DNA from: Polytrichum commune
Taxonomy: Eukaryota; Streptophyta; Polytrichopsida; Polytrichales; Polytrichaceae
Length of the DNA: 64,000 bases
Direction of reading: 5' to 3'
NCBI GenBank assembly: GCA_950295325.1
Contig: OX485809.1
Span: 29,898,144 to 29,962,143, forward strand
Within the stretch, counting starts at the first letter, position 1, and every line of letters begins with the position of its first letter. The position numbers and the translations under genes are program-made. The notes beneath the pieces are model-generated. The model did no database searches and was not told where the DNA came from. It was given only the letters and a program-made list of their open reading frames with translations. Of this stretch, positions 45,363-56,767 are shown piece after piece.

Positions 45363-45951
45363 ATGATTTGTGGAGATGATTTCAATGACCCTGAATCCAC
45401 ACTCAACTTCCAGGATCTGAGATCTCCAACCCTCATCCACAACCTTGCATACTTTTTTTTTATCCACTTCAACCTTAAACCCTTCGTTGAAAAAGCACAA
45501 TCCAGCAAATTTCTTAAACCCAAATGGGAAAGACCATATACATTGAAGAACCTTCAACCCTCAACTTGCAAAATCAAATCGTCAACCCTACTGAAAACAA
45601 GCAAAGATAGGAGACGTTTCAACCATGTGAGCTTCAGATTTTACCCTAGAATTGTAAGAAAACGACAAGCATTTGAGGTTGGTGCGGCCTTAACAACAAA
45701 CGGATAGAAAGAAATGAAGGATACCACACCTTGAACCCGCTCCTGAGTTTCTTCGAGAGGAAACAAGGCCACAGATTCGGAGAACCACCGGTTAGGGGAA
45801 ACTTTCGGAGCACAATTTCGGAGCGACCTGAGCCCCATTCGAAGACCAGATGGCAAACTGCAGATTATCCTACACGCTGCTCTTCACAACCACGAGGGTT
45901 TGCTTGAGGAGCTCGCAACAATCGACTTCGGCGAGCCTAAGCATAATGTGG
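45363..45951. other. Possible host gene fragment of unclear strand
   Basis: Composition here is closer to coding than in the flanks. On + a frame ends KLQIILHAALHNHEGLLEEL at a GTATAA splice-like site (45952), reminiscent of an ankyrin-type helix pair. On minus an ATG at 45838 opens MGLRSLRNCAPKVSPNRWFS and reaches a possible donor GTGTGG near 45732. Neither reading is recognised with confidence. Confidence 0.3.
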
Positions 45952-45954
45952 GTA

Positions 45955-46620
45955 TAATGTGGTTCTTTTTTCATGTTCTCCAACACCTACCGATTAGATA
46001 TGTACACAACAAAACTTGCGTTGCAATAGCAAGTCTGTGATAAAACATCTGCAAAAATCGGACTGGAATTCGGACCCTCCCTTGATTAGTTATGGCTATT
46101 GCAAGTGCATGTTTGTGGATTTCTTGAACTTGATACATAGATCCTCCCAATTGTGTAGGATAGTTATCAATATTTGAAGACGTAGTCCGGTCTCTTGTAA
46201 ACATGTGTCTTCGTGTTTGCTCTTTGATCCTCACCAAACCACATACCACTCAAATCTAGGGGTTTGATTAAGAAGAGTAGTCACCTAAGACCCATCCACC
46301 TTAAAGGTAGAAGGGTTTTAACGGCTTGATTCAGCATCCGTGTTTTTTTGTAGTGATTAGCACTGATGATTCGCAAGACCAACTCGAGGTCTCAACCACT
46401 AAGATATATGTGTGTATATTTGTTACATCCCTGAATTGGACACCTATATTTGAGTGGTATGTGGTTAGGTGTGGCTCCAACAATAGAGACTGAAAAAACA
46501 TGTGATTGAGAGGGATTAGACTACGTGCTAAAAATATGATAACCATTCTTTTTATATATTCACTTAATGGGGGGGGGGGCTATACGACCACCTAATGAGT
46601 ATAAGAATGCTCACTTTGAT
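45955..46620. repeat. Repeat cluster: family with ACTTGCGTTGCA plus family B
   Basis: Positions 45955-46290 match 25560-25900 and, in reverse, about 12720-12930 (shared AACTTGCGTTGCA with GCAAGTGCATGTTT). Positions 46430-46620 are a family B copy with ATTTGAGTGGTATGTGGTTA and a G10 run. Confidence 0.6.
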
Positions 46621-46813
46621 AATGGAACGAGGCATTCAAATAATTTGGTTGTTTTTCTTCCCATAAACGAGTTGTGGTAGGATATGTAAAGGACCATGGA
46701 GGTATAATCAAGGTAGAAAGGTCTTAATGGCTAAATTCAACATCCGTGTTTTCTTCTCAATGGAAAAAAAAATGCAATCAGCATATGATGATTCACAACA
46801 TAACATTGTACAC

Positions 46814-46939
46814 ATCCATAACAATGTTTTGTGGGACTGACAGTATTCCACGGAATAATCCCCGCATTCACATTGAATGTGGAAATATTTGGGAATATTG
46901 CGTGGAATACTGACAGTCCCACAAAACATTGTTATGGAT
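46814..46939. repeat. 126-bp hairpin with near-perfect 40-bp arms
   Basis: The left arm starts ATCCATAACAATGTTTTGTG at 46814 and the right arm ends CACAAAACATTGTTATGGAT; the arms differ at about one position. The loop contains a smaller palindrome, CATTCACATTGAATG. It is embedded in family B sequence. Confidence 0.85.
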
Positions 46940-46989
46940 CTAAATAATGTTATGAAAACCAACTCGAAGTCGCAACCACTACGATATAC

Positions 46990-47200
46990 ATGTCTATCTT
47001 TGTTCCATCCCTTAATCGGACATCTATATCTGAGTGGTATGTGATTAGGTGTAGCTCCAACGACATATACCAAAAAAACATATGATTGAGAGGTTAAACT
47101 ATAGGCTAAACATATGATAGCCATTCTAGGTTTATAGTCAACTTAATTGGAGGGCCTATACGACCACCTAATGAGAATGAGAATGCTCACTTTGATAATG
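46990..47200. repeat. Dispersed repeat family B copy
   Basis: Carries TATATCTGAGTGGTATGTGA and the following CTATACGACCACCTAATGAG, as in the copy at 46430-46620. Confidence 0.6.
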
Positions 47201-47461
47201 AACAAGATATTCCTCCAAGCTCCAAAAAAATCAAGAGGGAAGTTGCTACAACCTCGGATTGGATTTGATTAACCATCTTGTGCTCTCATTGTCACCTTCA
47301 TATCCTAGGAGAAGTGTGTGCATTGGAAATGATAACCATTTAAGACCCATCTACCTTATCCTCATAATCATTGAATGGTTCACATATTTGTTAACGCATT
47401 TAAGTTGACTATCGAGCCTAGTAGTCTAACATGGGTATCAGATCTGCAGTATATATGTAGT

Positions 47462-47992
47462 CTAAGGGCTTGTTTAGACTTGGGGCCAGGGCCAATATGA
47501 ACGAAGGCCAATATGTCCCATGTGGCATGCAAATGGGCCCCCAAGGCCATTAATAAGAAAGTAACCTAACTCTATTCATTGCTTTCATGTGTAAACCTAT
47601 TTAGGTGGGGTTGGGGCCATTTGGAGGCTGCAATTATGAGAGGGCTCCAACGTACTCATGAACTATACTATGGATAATGATTAAATTATAATAAATTTAG
47701 AATTTCTCCCCTCCTATTCAATGCTCAAAGAATAAACTACTACAAGCAAATAAAAGCTCTGACAATGGCCTCAACTAGAGGAAAAGAGTCCACAAGGTTG
47801 GGAGCTCTCTTTTCCAAGGCTTGAGGCCATTGTCATGATGAATAAAATAATTTATTTGTTAATTGGCCCCAACTCATGGTGTAAACTTGAAGAGGCAAGT
47901 CCCAACCTCTCTACCAATGAGAGGAGTGGATTTCTTGCACCCCAACCCATTTTTGAGCCCTGACTCCAAGTCTAAACCTGCCCTAATACATT
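47462..47992. mobile_element. Possible TIR element with AGGGC ends
   Basis: The left end GGGCTTGTTTAGACTTGGGG and right end CCAAGTCTAAACCTGCCCT are inverted repeats about 530 bp apart. Internal segments around GGCCATTGTCA also recur in inverted form. Target duplication not recognised. Confidence 0.5.
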
Positions 47993-48601
47993 TTGAATGT
48001 TGAAGATTTGAAAGAACTGATTAATGCACGGGCTCCTGTTTGTGAATTCAATGCACAATGAAAAGGCCAAAGCCTGAACTTCCCTAAACATGAACTTGTC
48101 ATACGATGAGAGAGCGAGTTATAGAATACGAGAGTACCTCTCATCCATCATAAACTGTAAACTGGACCCCGGTAGCCTGTTTGTGGGCATTCCATTTCAA
48201 ATGACTCGGAGAATACCAATTCGGGGTCTTCAAAGCTAATTCCAATGTCCAACAACTACAAAATGTAACTTATGGGTTGTAAATAATTTCAAGGCTTTTA
48301 TGTTGGATGAAAAGAAAAGAAAAGAAAAAGAAAAACCAACGTCGGGCAATCCGATGTGAATTTGAGCATGTTGGTCCTACCCTGCTCAAGAATCCCCTTG
48401 GTGCAGGGTGGGGTATACTACCTACCTTGCGGTGGGTGGGCTCTTGTTTGTAAAAGATATATAAACATAAAATGAAGTAAAATACATTATTTTGATATCC
48501 ATTTACTATGTGTGGTGTGGTGGAAGAGTATTGGTTCATGTTTATTGTCGAGTTTTCTCTTACGAAGTACTAGGTATTTGATGGCTATTTGGTGGATGAT
48601 T
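47993..48601. other. Gene-free stretch
   Basis: Nothing recognised except a short A/G-rich run at 48309-48335 and a tRNA-like-looking but unassigned stretch at 48340-48450. Confidence 0.4.
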
Positions 48602-49600
48602 TCATTGCTTGCTTCTTCTTTTTTGTAGTGATGTGGGAATATGTAGGTTCTCAAGGAGTTTTATGCGTCTTGTGTGAATGTCTCCCCTTACTCTTACGGT
48701 CATAACTATGAGGGGTCTAATATTCCAGTCTTGTGCTCTTATTGCGTCTACTAACGGGTTGTATTTGTCTTCTTTTGTTTGTATGGCTTGGTCAAGGAAT
48801 CTATCATGCGTAAAGGTGAATTCAAAGAATTGGATGGTCAAGTATGGTGTAGGTATTAGTGGACCATTTTGTTCACATGCAACGCCTTATATGTAAATGA
48901 TATCCGGTCTTAGTTTTGCAAGGCATTCACGTCGTGTAGTGCTGCATGTGCAACTTAGTATCCATAGCGGGATGGTGTTGTCTTGGTGGTTGCCATGTTG
49001 GTTATCGACATTAATGATTGCAAGGTGTCTAGTGTATACATTTGATTGTAGTAGGTTGGTGAGTTGGTGAGCAACGGCATTGTGTCTTGCGATTCTTAGA
49101 CCTTTAAGAAAATTTATTGTTGCATAGAGAGAGTAAGTGCGGCCAAATATCTATGTTGTTCATTTGGCACAATGTGCAGTTGGGGTTGGTGCGTGTGTGT
49201 GGCTAGGAGAGATCTTTCCTATGATTGCATGTGTATTGGGCGAGTTGGAACTTGAGGAGTTGTGTGATTTGTGCATCCGTAGTTTGTGGGGTTTTCTAGA
49301 AGTATTTAGACAATTTGTGGTGATTTTTTTTCATTTTTTTTGCATATTTGAATTTGATGGCTCTTTCTTTTGTAAGCCTCTTGTGTTACGTTTTTATGAA
49401 TGTTTGTAGGTTGCTTATTATGCCAGGTAGGTTGGTGTTTGAGGGAGGTTTGAATTGTTATTTTGTGCTGGAACCATGTCATGTGTTGAACTATAGATGC
49501 TATTAGCAATTTGTCTGGGTGATTATGTTAGGAGGATGAGCATCTTGTGTGGTTGTTGATGAATATGCTAGATGAATGAGAGGTGTGTAAATCATCATGA
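48602..49600 (-). pseudogene. LINE-like C-terminal remnant with probable restriction-like endonuclease
   Basis: On the minus strand the frames carry CTLCQMNNIDIWPHLLSLC (a CxxC...H...C knuckle), then a degenerate basic linker, WILSCTCSTTRRECLAKLRP, DIIYI, and YLTIQFFEFTFTHDRF followed by NPLVDAIRAQDWNIRPLIVM. The order (knuckle, RPDI, an FEF/E strand, a K-bearing helix and a W...PL strand) fits the C-terminal PD-(D/E)XK nuclease of early-branching non-LTR elements; this assignment is inference. Stops and frameshifts are present, and no reverse transcriptase lies upstream. A homologous remnant is at 52935-53531. Confidence 0.6.
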
Positions 49601-49612
49601 TCATGATCATCA

Positions 49613-49643
49613 AACCCTAAACCCTAAATCCTAAACCCTAAAT
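49613..49643. repeat. Interstitial telomere-like repeat (CCCTAAA)n
   Basis: Four consecutive units, AAACCCT AAACCCT AAATCCT AAACCCT, one with a substitution, followed by AAATAT. This is the Arabidopsis-type plant telomere motif. Confidence 0.85.
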
Positions 49644-49649
49644 ATAGAT

Positions 49650-51139
49650 GCAACAAACATAAATAAAGTTGGACACCTTGAGTGTGTGTCATGAACAAAT
49701 TTTAAAAACATCCACTAAAGTTTTGGGTCCAAATGGTACTTTATAATTTTGTTAATATGTCTAGCAAATTGCAATCCAATCTTAGAGCCACACGGTATCT
49801 TTTGTGAATCTGATGTTTTTTTGGAAAGGCGTCATCCACAAAAAATTCAAATATGGGTGGATTTATTGGGCTCCAAAGAATTATTCATCCAACACTAAGT
49901 AACTTGGTTCTAATTTTATGTTACGATAGTTTTACTTTGCCAATTTGTATAATGTGCCCTTGCTATGATGTCAACCTAATGTATGTTGCCTTGATACGAG
50001 TGGGTGCCCTTTCTCCGAGTTCTAGGGAACAAATTCAAAAACTAGGTCCTAGGTTTTCTAAAATTCCCAATGCAGTGAACCATGAGGGAAAGGGAGGTGT
50101 CGGAATTAGGTGGAACAAATTCAAAAAATTATGGCATATTTTTGTACAATGTCATAATGATTTGAACACATGAAAAAAATTCATGCCAAATGCCAATTTG
50201 CATAAATAACAACAATTTCTCGAGATGTAGTCCTCTATGATAGGGCAACATACCCTCATGAGATCTTGCATGTCATCATTTGTTATGCTATGGACTTGCC
50301 ATGTGTGCACATAAATACCACATGTATTTATCCGTTTTTTAAATATTTTATTGGACAATTTCAATATGTTATGTGTCCCTGTTAAGCACGTTTTATATGG
50401 ACCAATATTGATAGAGAACCAAAAAGGGACACACAATCTCCCAATAGTCCACCATCCACACGGAATAACATTTGTAGAAGTATTTCTTCATTGATACAAG
50501 TAAGGAATGGGTATTTATGGACTATGGAAAGACTTTGGTATGTGAAAGTTTTCTTGTTAGCATTCCATGTTCTCCAACTTGTACCAAGTACATTCATAGA
50601 ACCATGATACTTGTGTTGCACTAGCAAGTACGGGATGAAGCATCAGGTTAGACAAATATCATTGAAAATTGGCCTTCCATTAGTTTCAAGTTTTGATTAT
50701 TGGATGCCCATGTTTAATTAGTTCATAACATTATTAAGCAGTGTCCGTTCATTTTTTGGGCCCCGAGAACATAACCATGGGATGCTTAAACCTTGCACAA
50801 GGGGACTCAAGTTAAGACTAAACTCCTATCATCCCATGGTTTTATTCTCTTGACTCCAAGAACAAACACACACTACTGAATAATGTTATGTTCTTAACTA
50901 GATTATATAGTATTGGGTCCTCCATATGAGGTCACTATAATTTCAAATTTTGAATACATAGTCCAATCTCATTTTAAGTGCTTGCTGTTTGATTCTAATC
51001 ACAATGCACACAAATCGGACATAGGGGCGTGATTAGGAAGATAATTAGTTAATTTCTGGTAGGTTGTCACCTTGGAACACCCACCAACTATAGTAAGTCC
51101 AGTTATGAGGTATATGGGGTCTAGAATGGTTAATTTATT
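49650..51139. other. Gene-free stretch with repeat fragments
   Basis: No exon recognised. Positions about 50560-51040 match the repeat at 45955-46290 and 25560-25900 in diverged form. The rest is unassigned. Confidence 0.45.
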
Positions 51140-52068
51140 GTTTGGCCTATTGACACGTTTGGGAAACATGCAAAAAGTCATATTATCGAGGTGTTGTCTT
51201 CTCATTAATATGACAAGTGGCACAATGTTGTCATATTATTGAGGGAATACAAAAACATAAGTAATATGAGATTAAGAATATATACAACAAGTTTAAGCAA
51301 TATAATGAAATAATAATCTATACTTTCAAATAAATACAAATATTCTCAAGAACTCTTGAAATAGGAGTCCAAATATCTATGGTGTTGCTTACCCAAGTTA
51401 GCAATTGTCATCATATCTAAATTCCCTACTAACTTTTGAAAACTAGTCATTTCATTAACACCAAAATATAATTTAAAGAGTTATGTAATAAGGAACTAGA
51501 CAACAATGATGCATGACATTTAGCATCACTAAGCTACATTGTAGGTGGAGCAACATCATCCACATCTACTGAATGTAGCTCAACATTAAGATCAAAGTCT
51601 TGTGCAAAATTGGTTCCCAAAGTAGCATCCACCAACTCATCAATACTCAATTCTAGCTCAGTGTTCTCTTCCCCTCGAAGACTGCAAGAATGCAAGAGAG
51701 TGCACAAGATACTGGTGATACTATATCACACGTGTACAAGGCAAAATACTAGGCAGGAGGCCACTCTAACCCTAACCATGTCCATTCCACACTAGTAACC
51801 CTAATCATCATTAAGTTCCCAATGATAAGTGAAGTTTCCAAGTAGTTCCCAAATGAAAGTGGATGTATTTTAGCCCATAAATGGAAGGAGATTTAGCATC
51901 AGCTACCTCTTTAATATGACAAAGCGGAGATTCTAAATGTCACATCATCGAGTGTCGTAGTCATATAAAAAAAGGAGTTTTGAACTAAAAAGATTGGTCT
52001 CACAAAAATGTGTTATAACATCGAGGATGTTGTATAAACAAGTGTCGTATTAGCGAGGTTAGGCTATA
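51140..52068. mobile_element. pogo-like remnant, second copy
   Basis: Shares about 800 bp with 23968-24745, including ATATTCTCAAGAACTCTTGA and the right end GTCGTATTAGCGAGGTTAGG. The minus strand at about 51540-51720 reads ELSIDELVDATLGTNFAQDF and then an acidic stretch, typical of the region before a pogo transposase tail. It is longer than copy one by that acidic segment. Confidence 0.55.
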
Positions 52069-52179
52069 CAAGACATGTAACAAATATTGCAAATTTAGAC
52101 AGTAACCACTTCTTCTTAACGAATTATTCATTGTAAAAGAGAAGATTAGTCTCGTGCACGTTAAATATTCATATAGCCC

Positions 52180-52200
52180 CCACCCCCCCCCCCCCCCCCC
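52180..52200. repeat. Long poly-C run
   Basis: Around 18 consecutive C followed by nine A. One of many C/G homopolymer runs in the window. Confidence 0.85.
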
Positions 52201-52728
52201 AAAAAAAAAGAGAGTTTGAAACCATGGAATCTAGAAAGGTCTCCATATTTTGAGCATGGAGTCAAACCTCTTTCAAAGATGCTTCTTTTTGGTTTTCATT
52301 CCACAAGCAACGTCTACCCGCATCCGACTCAGATTTAGGTATCCGAATAAGGGAATGCCTAGCTTTTTACGATTCCGATGATACCCCATGGGTTTAAATG
52401 ATCTTTATTATTGAAACCATGAATGCGACTACATACCAATCCACTATTGCTTACAATGTCATTTAAACTTCAAAAATTTTCGGGCAGATATATACTTGCC
52501 AATTTAGTCCAACACCTAGTACGTGGACATGTTCGGCTCCAAAAATGTATGTGTTGCTCAAGATATTGGACTAGGTGCTTTGAACATGATAGCTATTGTA
52601 CATTCAATAGTCAATATATAAACTCAGTTCTAATATGAGCTCCAAAAAGTATGAGGAAAGTGGCTCACCGCCTTCATTTGCTTTCTTGCGAACCATCGTG
52701 TAATAATAATAAAATAAAATAAAAACTT

Positions 52729-52754
52729 CGGTCTCCGGAGGAGACCGGAGACCG
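52729..52754. repeat. Perfect palindrome CGGTCTCCGG/CCGGAGACCG
   Basis: A 10-bp stem with the six-base loop AGGAGA, just after an AAAATAAAAT run. It lies downstream (on the minus strand) of the LINE-like remnant's stop. Role unknown. Confidence 0.8.
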
Positions 52755-52934
52755 ACGTGAATTAAGTGTCTGTTCGATCCACCTCCAATCCCATGCCCAC
52801 AGGACAAGGGTATGGAGGAAAAGATCTACTCCCCCCTTTCGAGAGTAGACACTTTAGACACAAGAAACCAGTAACACGGAACCACGCCTAACATTATACC
52901 CAGTGACCCTTACCTGTAACTTTTAAGTTTTGAG

Positions 52935-53531
52935 TTATGGGGGGTCTAGAGTGAGGGGAAGCGGTCGGTGGTTTTCTATTCTCTTTTTGTGGAGGAGGAT
53001 AGACATGGCATATTGTATTGCGATGGTATTAATATTTTTAAATGTATTTTTGATGGTAGGCATAGGCATTTTGAAATTAGTCTTGAGTAATTTCATAGAT
53101 GGGATGTGTGCAGTAGCTCTGGCACAAGCAGTGATGACAATAAGTGGTTCGATTTTCCATCCTCTGGAAGCGATACTAGCAATTAGTGGTTTGTATTTGT
53201 TATTTTTTGCTTCAACTGCTTCTGGGGAGAATCTGTCATTGCAGTAGGTGAATTCAATAAATTGTATGGTGAGGTTAGGGTCAATGTCTATGGGAGGGTC
53301 GTTTTGATATGGCAGTCCCCTAACACAGAGGATATCAGGTCTAAATCTTGCGTTACAGTGGCATCTTTGTGTACCACATGTGCAGGGGAGTAGCCAATTG
53401 GGAACTGTGTTTTCTTGAGGATTGTTATTGAAGGTGCCAGCATTCATGAGAGTAAAGCATCGGGATTTTTTGGATGATATTAGGAGTTTCCTAATTTCCC
53501 CAACTGCTTTGTTATGTCTTTTAACAACCAT
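52935..53531 (-). pseudogene. LINE-like C-terminal ORF with probable restriction-like endonuclease
   Basis: A 198-codon minus-strand frame without internal stops. It begins RHNKAVGEIRKLL, has NWLLPCTCGTQRCHCNARFR with a C.C....C.C cluster, RPDILCV, LTIQFIEFTYCNDRF, and YKPLIASIASRGWKIEPLIV. It aligns with the remnant at 48602-49140 over its length. The D/E/K placement suggests a PD-(D/E)XK nuclease of an RLE-type non-LTR element; the Cys cluster fits the zinc knuckle before that domain. The upstream reverse transcriptase is absent: from 53560 unrelated AACCGG-type repeat begins. There is no start or promoter support, so it is treated as a fragment. Confidence 0.6.
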
Positions 53532-53569
53532 CGTGTACTAGTGATGGGGGAGATTTTTGGGCATAATCG

Positions 53570-53770
53570 GTTGAGATCTTAGTGTTTGCAAGTCCAACCG
53601 GTTACATGACGACATCCTTCGGTTTTTTCTTTATTGAATTGGGGTATATTCTATAAATTCCTCTAAATTGATTAGTGAGTCTCATGTAGTCTTGAACTTC
53701 AACTGGTAATTTTTTAAACTCAACCGGTTCATCTGTAACCAATTGCCGGTTCTCCCCGGTCATAGTTTTG
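53570..53770. repeat. AACCGG-type repeat
   Basis: Contains CCAACCGGTTACATGACGAC and CTCAACCGGTTCATCTG, the reverse complement of phrases in 55030-55215. Confidence 0.55.
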
Positions 53771-53945
53771 TACTACATCATTTATGGTAATTAGTGTCAC
53801 TTACGATTTGGAGTTACACAGTGTCCAAACAACCAACTTGGCCTTTGTTGGTAAAAAATGAGATCTATAGTAAAATGGTATAGCACAACATAGCCCTGAA
53901 TAGTATGTGACACTAAATATCATAAACAATGTAATATGCTTATGT
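53770..53945. mobile_element. MITE-1 deletion derivative
   Basis: Both terminal repeats are present (TCATTTATGGTAATTAGTGT and GTGACACTAAATATCATAAA), but only about 170 bp lie between them and most of the family interior is missing. Confidence 0.65.
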
Positions 53946-54088
53946 TTCATATCCTAGGTCTTGCATTAAGCGAGGTGAAAAATACAACCATTTTGTACCC
54001 ATATACCTTACTACTTGACATAATAGAATCCTCACAAGCACCTGAGAATAGAATGCCATCATCAAAGTCTACATATAGTTTTGAGGGA

Positions 54089-54584
54089 ACACACTCTAAA
54101 CTCCGTAGTAACACACGTGTGGCAACCAAAGTGCACATGATATTACGGAGTTTTGAAATGTTAACATGGACGCGTGATACTATAGAATTAGTGTAGCATG
54201 TGACATTATGGAATGACACAAAGGAGATGCGAGGACGATTTAAATCCATTCTCCTGCCACCTACGCTAGTGTGGTCTACTCCACTTGGCCTTCCGGGGCA
54301 ATGTGCCGGACGCATGCACCAACATTCAACAAGTGGCATAAGAAGAAGAAGAATCACAAAGAATAAAAGAAGGTGACACTTCATATATTGACACGTGGCG
54401 CAATGCGAGGGCATGGGTTGACTTCTTTGATGGTTTGTATTAATGACAAAATCCGTGATATAAGGGGGAGGAATGTGACAATAAGAAGTGAGATTTGATC
54501 TGCAAACATCCGTTCCCTAGGGTTTCGGGCTATTTGAGAGTGTGTGACATTATGAGGGTTGATATTACAGAGTTTAGGGTGTAG
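54089..54584. mobile_element. MITE-2 family, full-length copy
   Basis: The left end CACTCTAAACTCCGTAGTAA and right end ATTACAGAGTTTAGGGTGTA bound about 496 bp. Orientation is opposite to 40743-41218. Confidence 0.75.
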
Positions 54585-55029
54585 GCGGAAACCATTTTTA
54601 AACCCATTTTGGGGTGCCAAATCTACAAAGTAGACTCCCGAGAAAGCTATTCACCATGGGTGGAAAATGTAGGGTATACGTTTACACCCTCGTCACCAAA
54701 AATGTTCATCGTCCACTTGCATACCACACCACGATTTCCTTCGGGCGGTGGATACTAGAGTAGATACGCATAGGTGAGCCCGTGGCTTGGGTATCAATCA
54801 ATTTGAAGGAGTTTTTATAGGATATACCTCATTTTAGTAAAGAAACACAATGAGATGTGAAACTGTAACTGCTTGTGCTTGGGCTTGGAAACACTAGGAA
54901 ACCGACTGATTATAACTTATATGCCCCAAACTTCTCCCCGGACACATGTTTATGGCTACCCTTTGCTAACCTAACCCTAAACCTGTACTTAAACCATAGG
55001 CTCTACCGGTAGGCGGAGACCGAGGTGTA

Positions 55030-55215
55030 AGGACAAACCTATGTCCGGGAAGAACCGGCGGTTGGTTGCAGATGAACCGGTTGAGTTTGAGAAATAACCG
55101 GTTGAAGTTTTAGACCTCAAGACATTGACCGATTGTTCTAAATGAATCTATGGAATATATCTCAAATGAATGAAGCAAAACCGGAAGATTGTCAACATGT
55201 AACCGGTTGGAAACC
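55030..55215. repeat. AACCGG-type repeat
   Basis: GATGAACCGGTTGAGTTTGA with ATAACCGGTTGAAGTTT and CATGTAACCGGTTGG, as at 42954-43200. Confidence 0.55.
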
Positions 55216-55447
55216 TTCCCGGGCACTAGGACAAGCAACCTATTGGCAGTTTGATGGGCAGGTTGGAAGAGTGTATTTGAAATTTCATACCATTATTACA
55301 AGGGAGAAGGGGGGGGGGGGGGACGAACTAACCCATACACTCGTTCCTTGTTGGATGCCTAAACCCTTGCCTCCTAAACCTCAGCCTTGAATAGATCACC
55401 TTGAGGTCAGAATTTACCCTCTCATTTGCTCAAATGTTGGCTGAATA

Positions 55448-56074
55448 GGGGCACTTTATATTAGGGCCCATTTGGAGTTGAGCCCACTTGGACTTGAAGT
55501 GGGCCTTAACTTTAGCCCTACTTTACAAAGTGGGCCGTAGAGTGGGCCTTGCAATATAAAGTCCATAGGCCCACTTGTAGGGCCCAAATTGGAAATTCTA
55601 CTTTAAAGTGGGCCTTCTAAATGGGCCTAGGGACTTTATATTGTAAGGCCCAATCCACGGCCCACTTGGGCTTAAATGAATTATGCCCTTGCTTGAACTA
55701 AAGTCATAAAGTCATAAAACCATAAAGTCATAAAGTCATAAAACCATAAAGTCATAAAGTCATAAAACCATAAAATCATAAAGTCATAAAACCATAAAGT
55801 CATAAAGTCATAAATGACTACATGACGGAAGTTGGGTGAAGTGGGCCGAAGGTGCGAAGTGGGTCTCCATAAACCCTCGACCCAATTTTTTGGCATCGGT
55901 CCATTTCTTTCCCTCCAAAACACCGCCTTGTCACCCGCCACGTAAGCTTTAGGAAAAGTGGGCCGACTCTCAATATAAAGCCCTTGGGCCCATATTAGGG
56001 CCCATTTGGGCAATCAAAGCACTCTCATTGGTGATGCCTAGGGTTTGGAAATGGGCCCTAATATAAAGTGCCCC
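55448..56074. mobile_element. TIR element with nested hairpin and internal tandem repeats
   Basis: Perfect terminal inverted repeats GGGGCACTTTATATTAGGGC/GCCCTAATATAAAGTGCCCC bound 627 bp. Inside is a second inverted pair (TGCAATATAAAGTCC near 55549 and GGACTTTATATTGTAAGG near 55630), a tandem CATAAAGTCATAAAACCATA array (about 55705-55815) and many GGCCCAC motifs. It is non-coding; open frames across the array are low-complexity. Confidence 0.75.
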
Positions 56075-56250
56075 TGAGATGCAGAAGTTGGGTTGGGTTC
56101 ACATCACAAGAGTGAATGATCTGACCGAAGGGATTTTGGGCAGGCCAAGAGATGGGTGCTCCAGGGCCCGCTCGAAGAGCGAATTTGTGCACTAGAAGAT
56201 AAGGTTGAGGTCCTGATTTGAATGGCCGTAATTCAAGGGGGCAGGTTGGT

Positions 56251-56767
56251 TGAGGCCCACTTCACGCATGAGACTGAGAGCCCGTGACCATTACACTTCA
56301 AGCACTCTCGTTGGTGGAAAAGGCGGGGCCGGTCCCAAGTTCGCTTCTTCACACTAGTATGCTTGAGGGACCAACGGAGTATGTATGTGAATGCAAGATG
56401 GAGGTAAAGTCTACATGGATACGTACATGGCATTGAACGGATCATGTTTCATGGTCACTTGGACTATTTCCAAAAACCACCTCTTGGAGGTAGGCGTAAC
56501 ACAAAACCGTTGGGAGACCACGGCACTCCGAACACTCGCATCCGTTGATTTGTTCTATTTTATCATGTGTGAGGACCTGCATGAATAGAAACTCATTGGA
56601 ATAGCATTTGGTTGAGGACCTGGTCACATATGGCTGCACACCACACTTGAGGGTCCGTGACCCCACTACATGATTTTGGAGGTGTTGTGGGATGACCTTT
56701 GGACACTTCCTTTTGGGCTCTCACAATTTCACGGTCACGGCTCTTGGCTCGTGTGTGAAGTGGCCCT
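56251..56767. mobile_element. MITE with AGGGCC-type ends, second copy
   Basis: The left end AGGCCCACTTCACGCATGAG and right end CTCGTGTGTGAAGTGGCCCT match 18903-19484, as does the interior phrase CACCTCTTGGAGGT. Confidence 0.55.

Noticed and set aside
55681-56013. Minus-strand 110-codon frame with YDFMTLWF repeats
   Set aside because: It is a translation of a short tandem DNA repeat inside a transposon.
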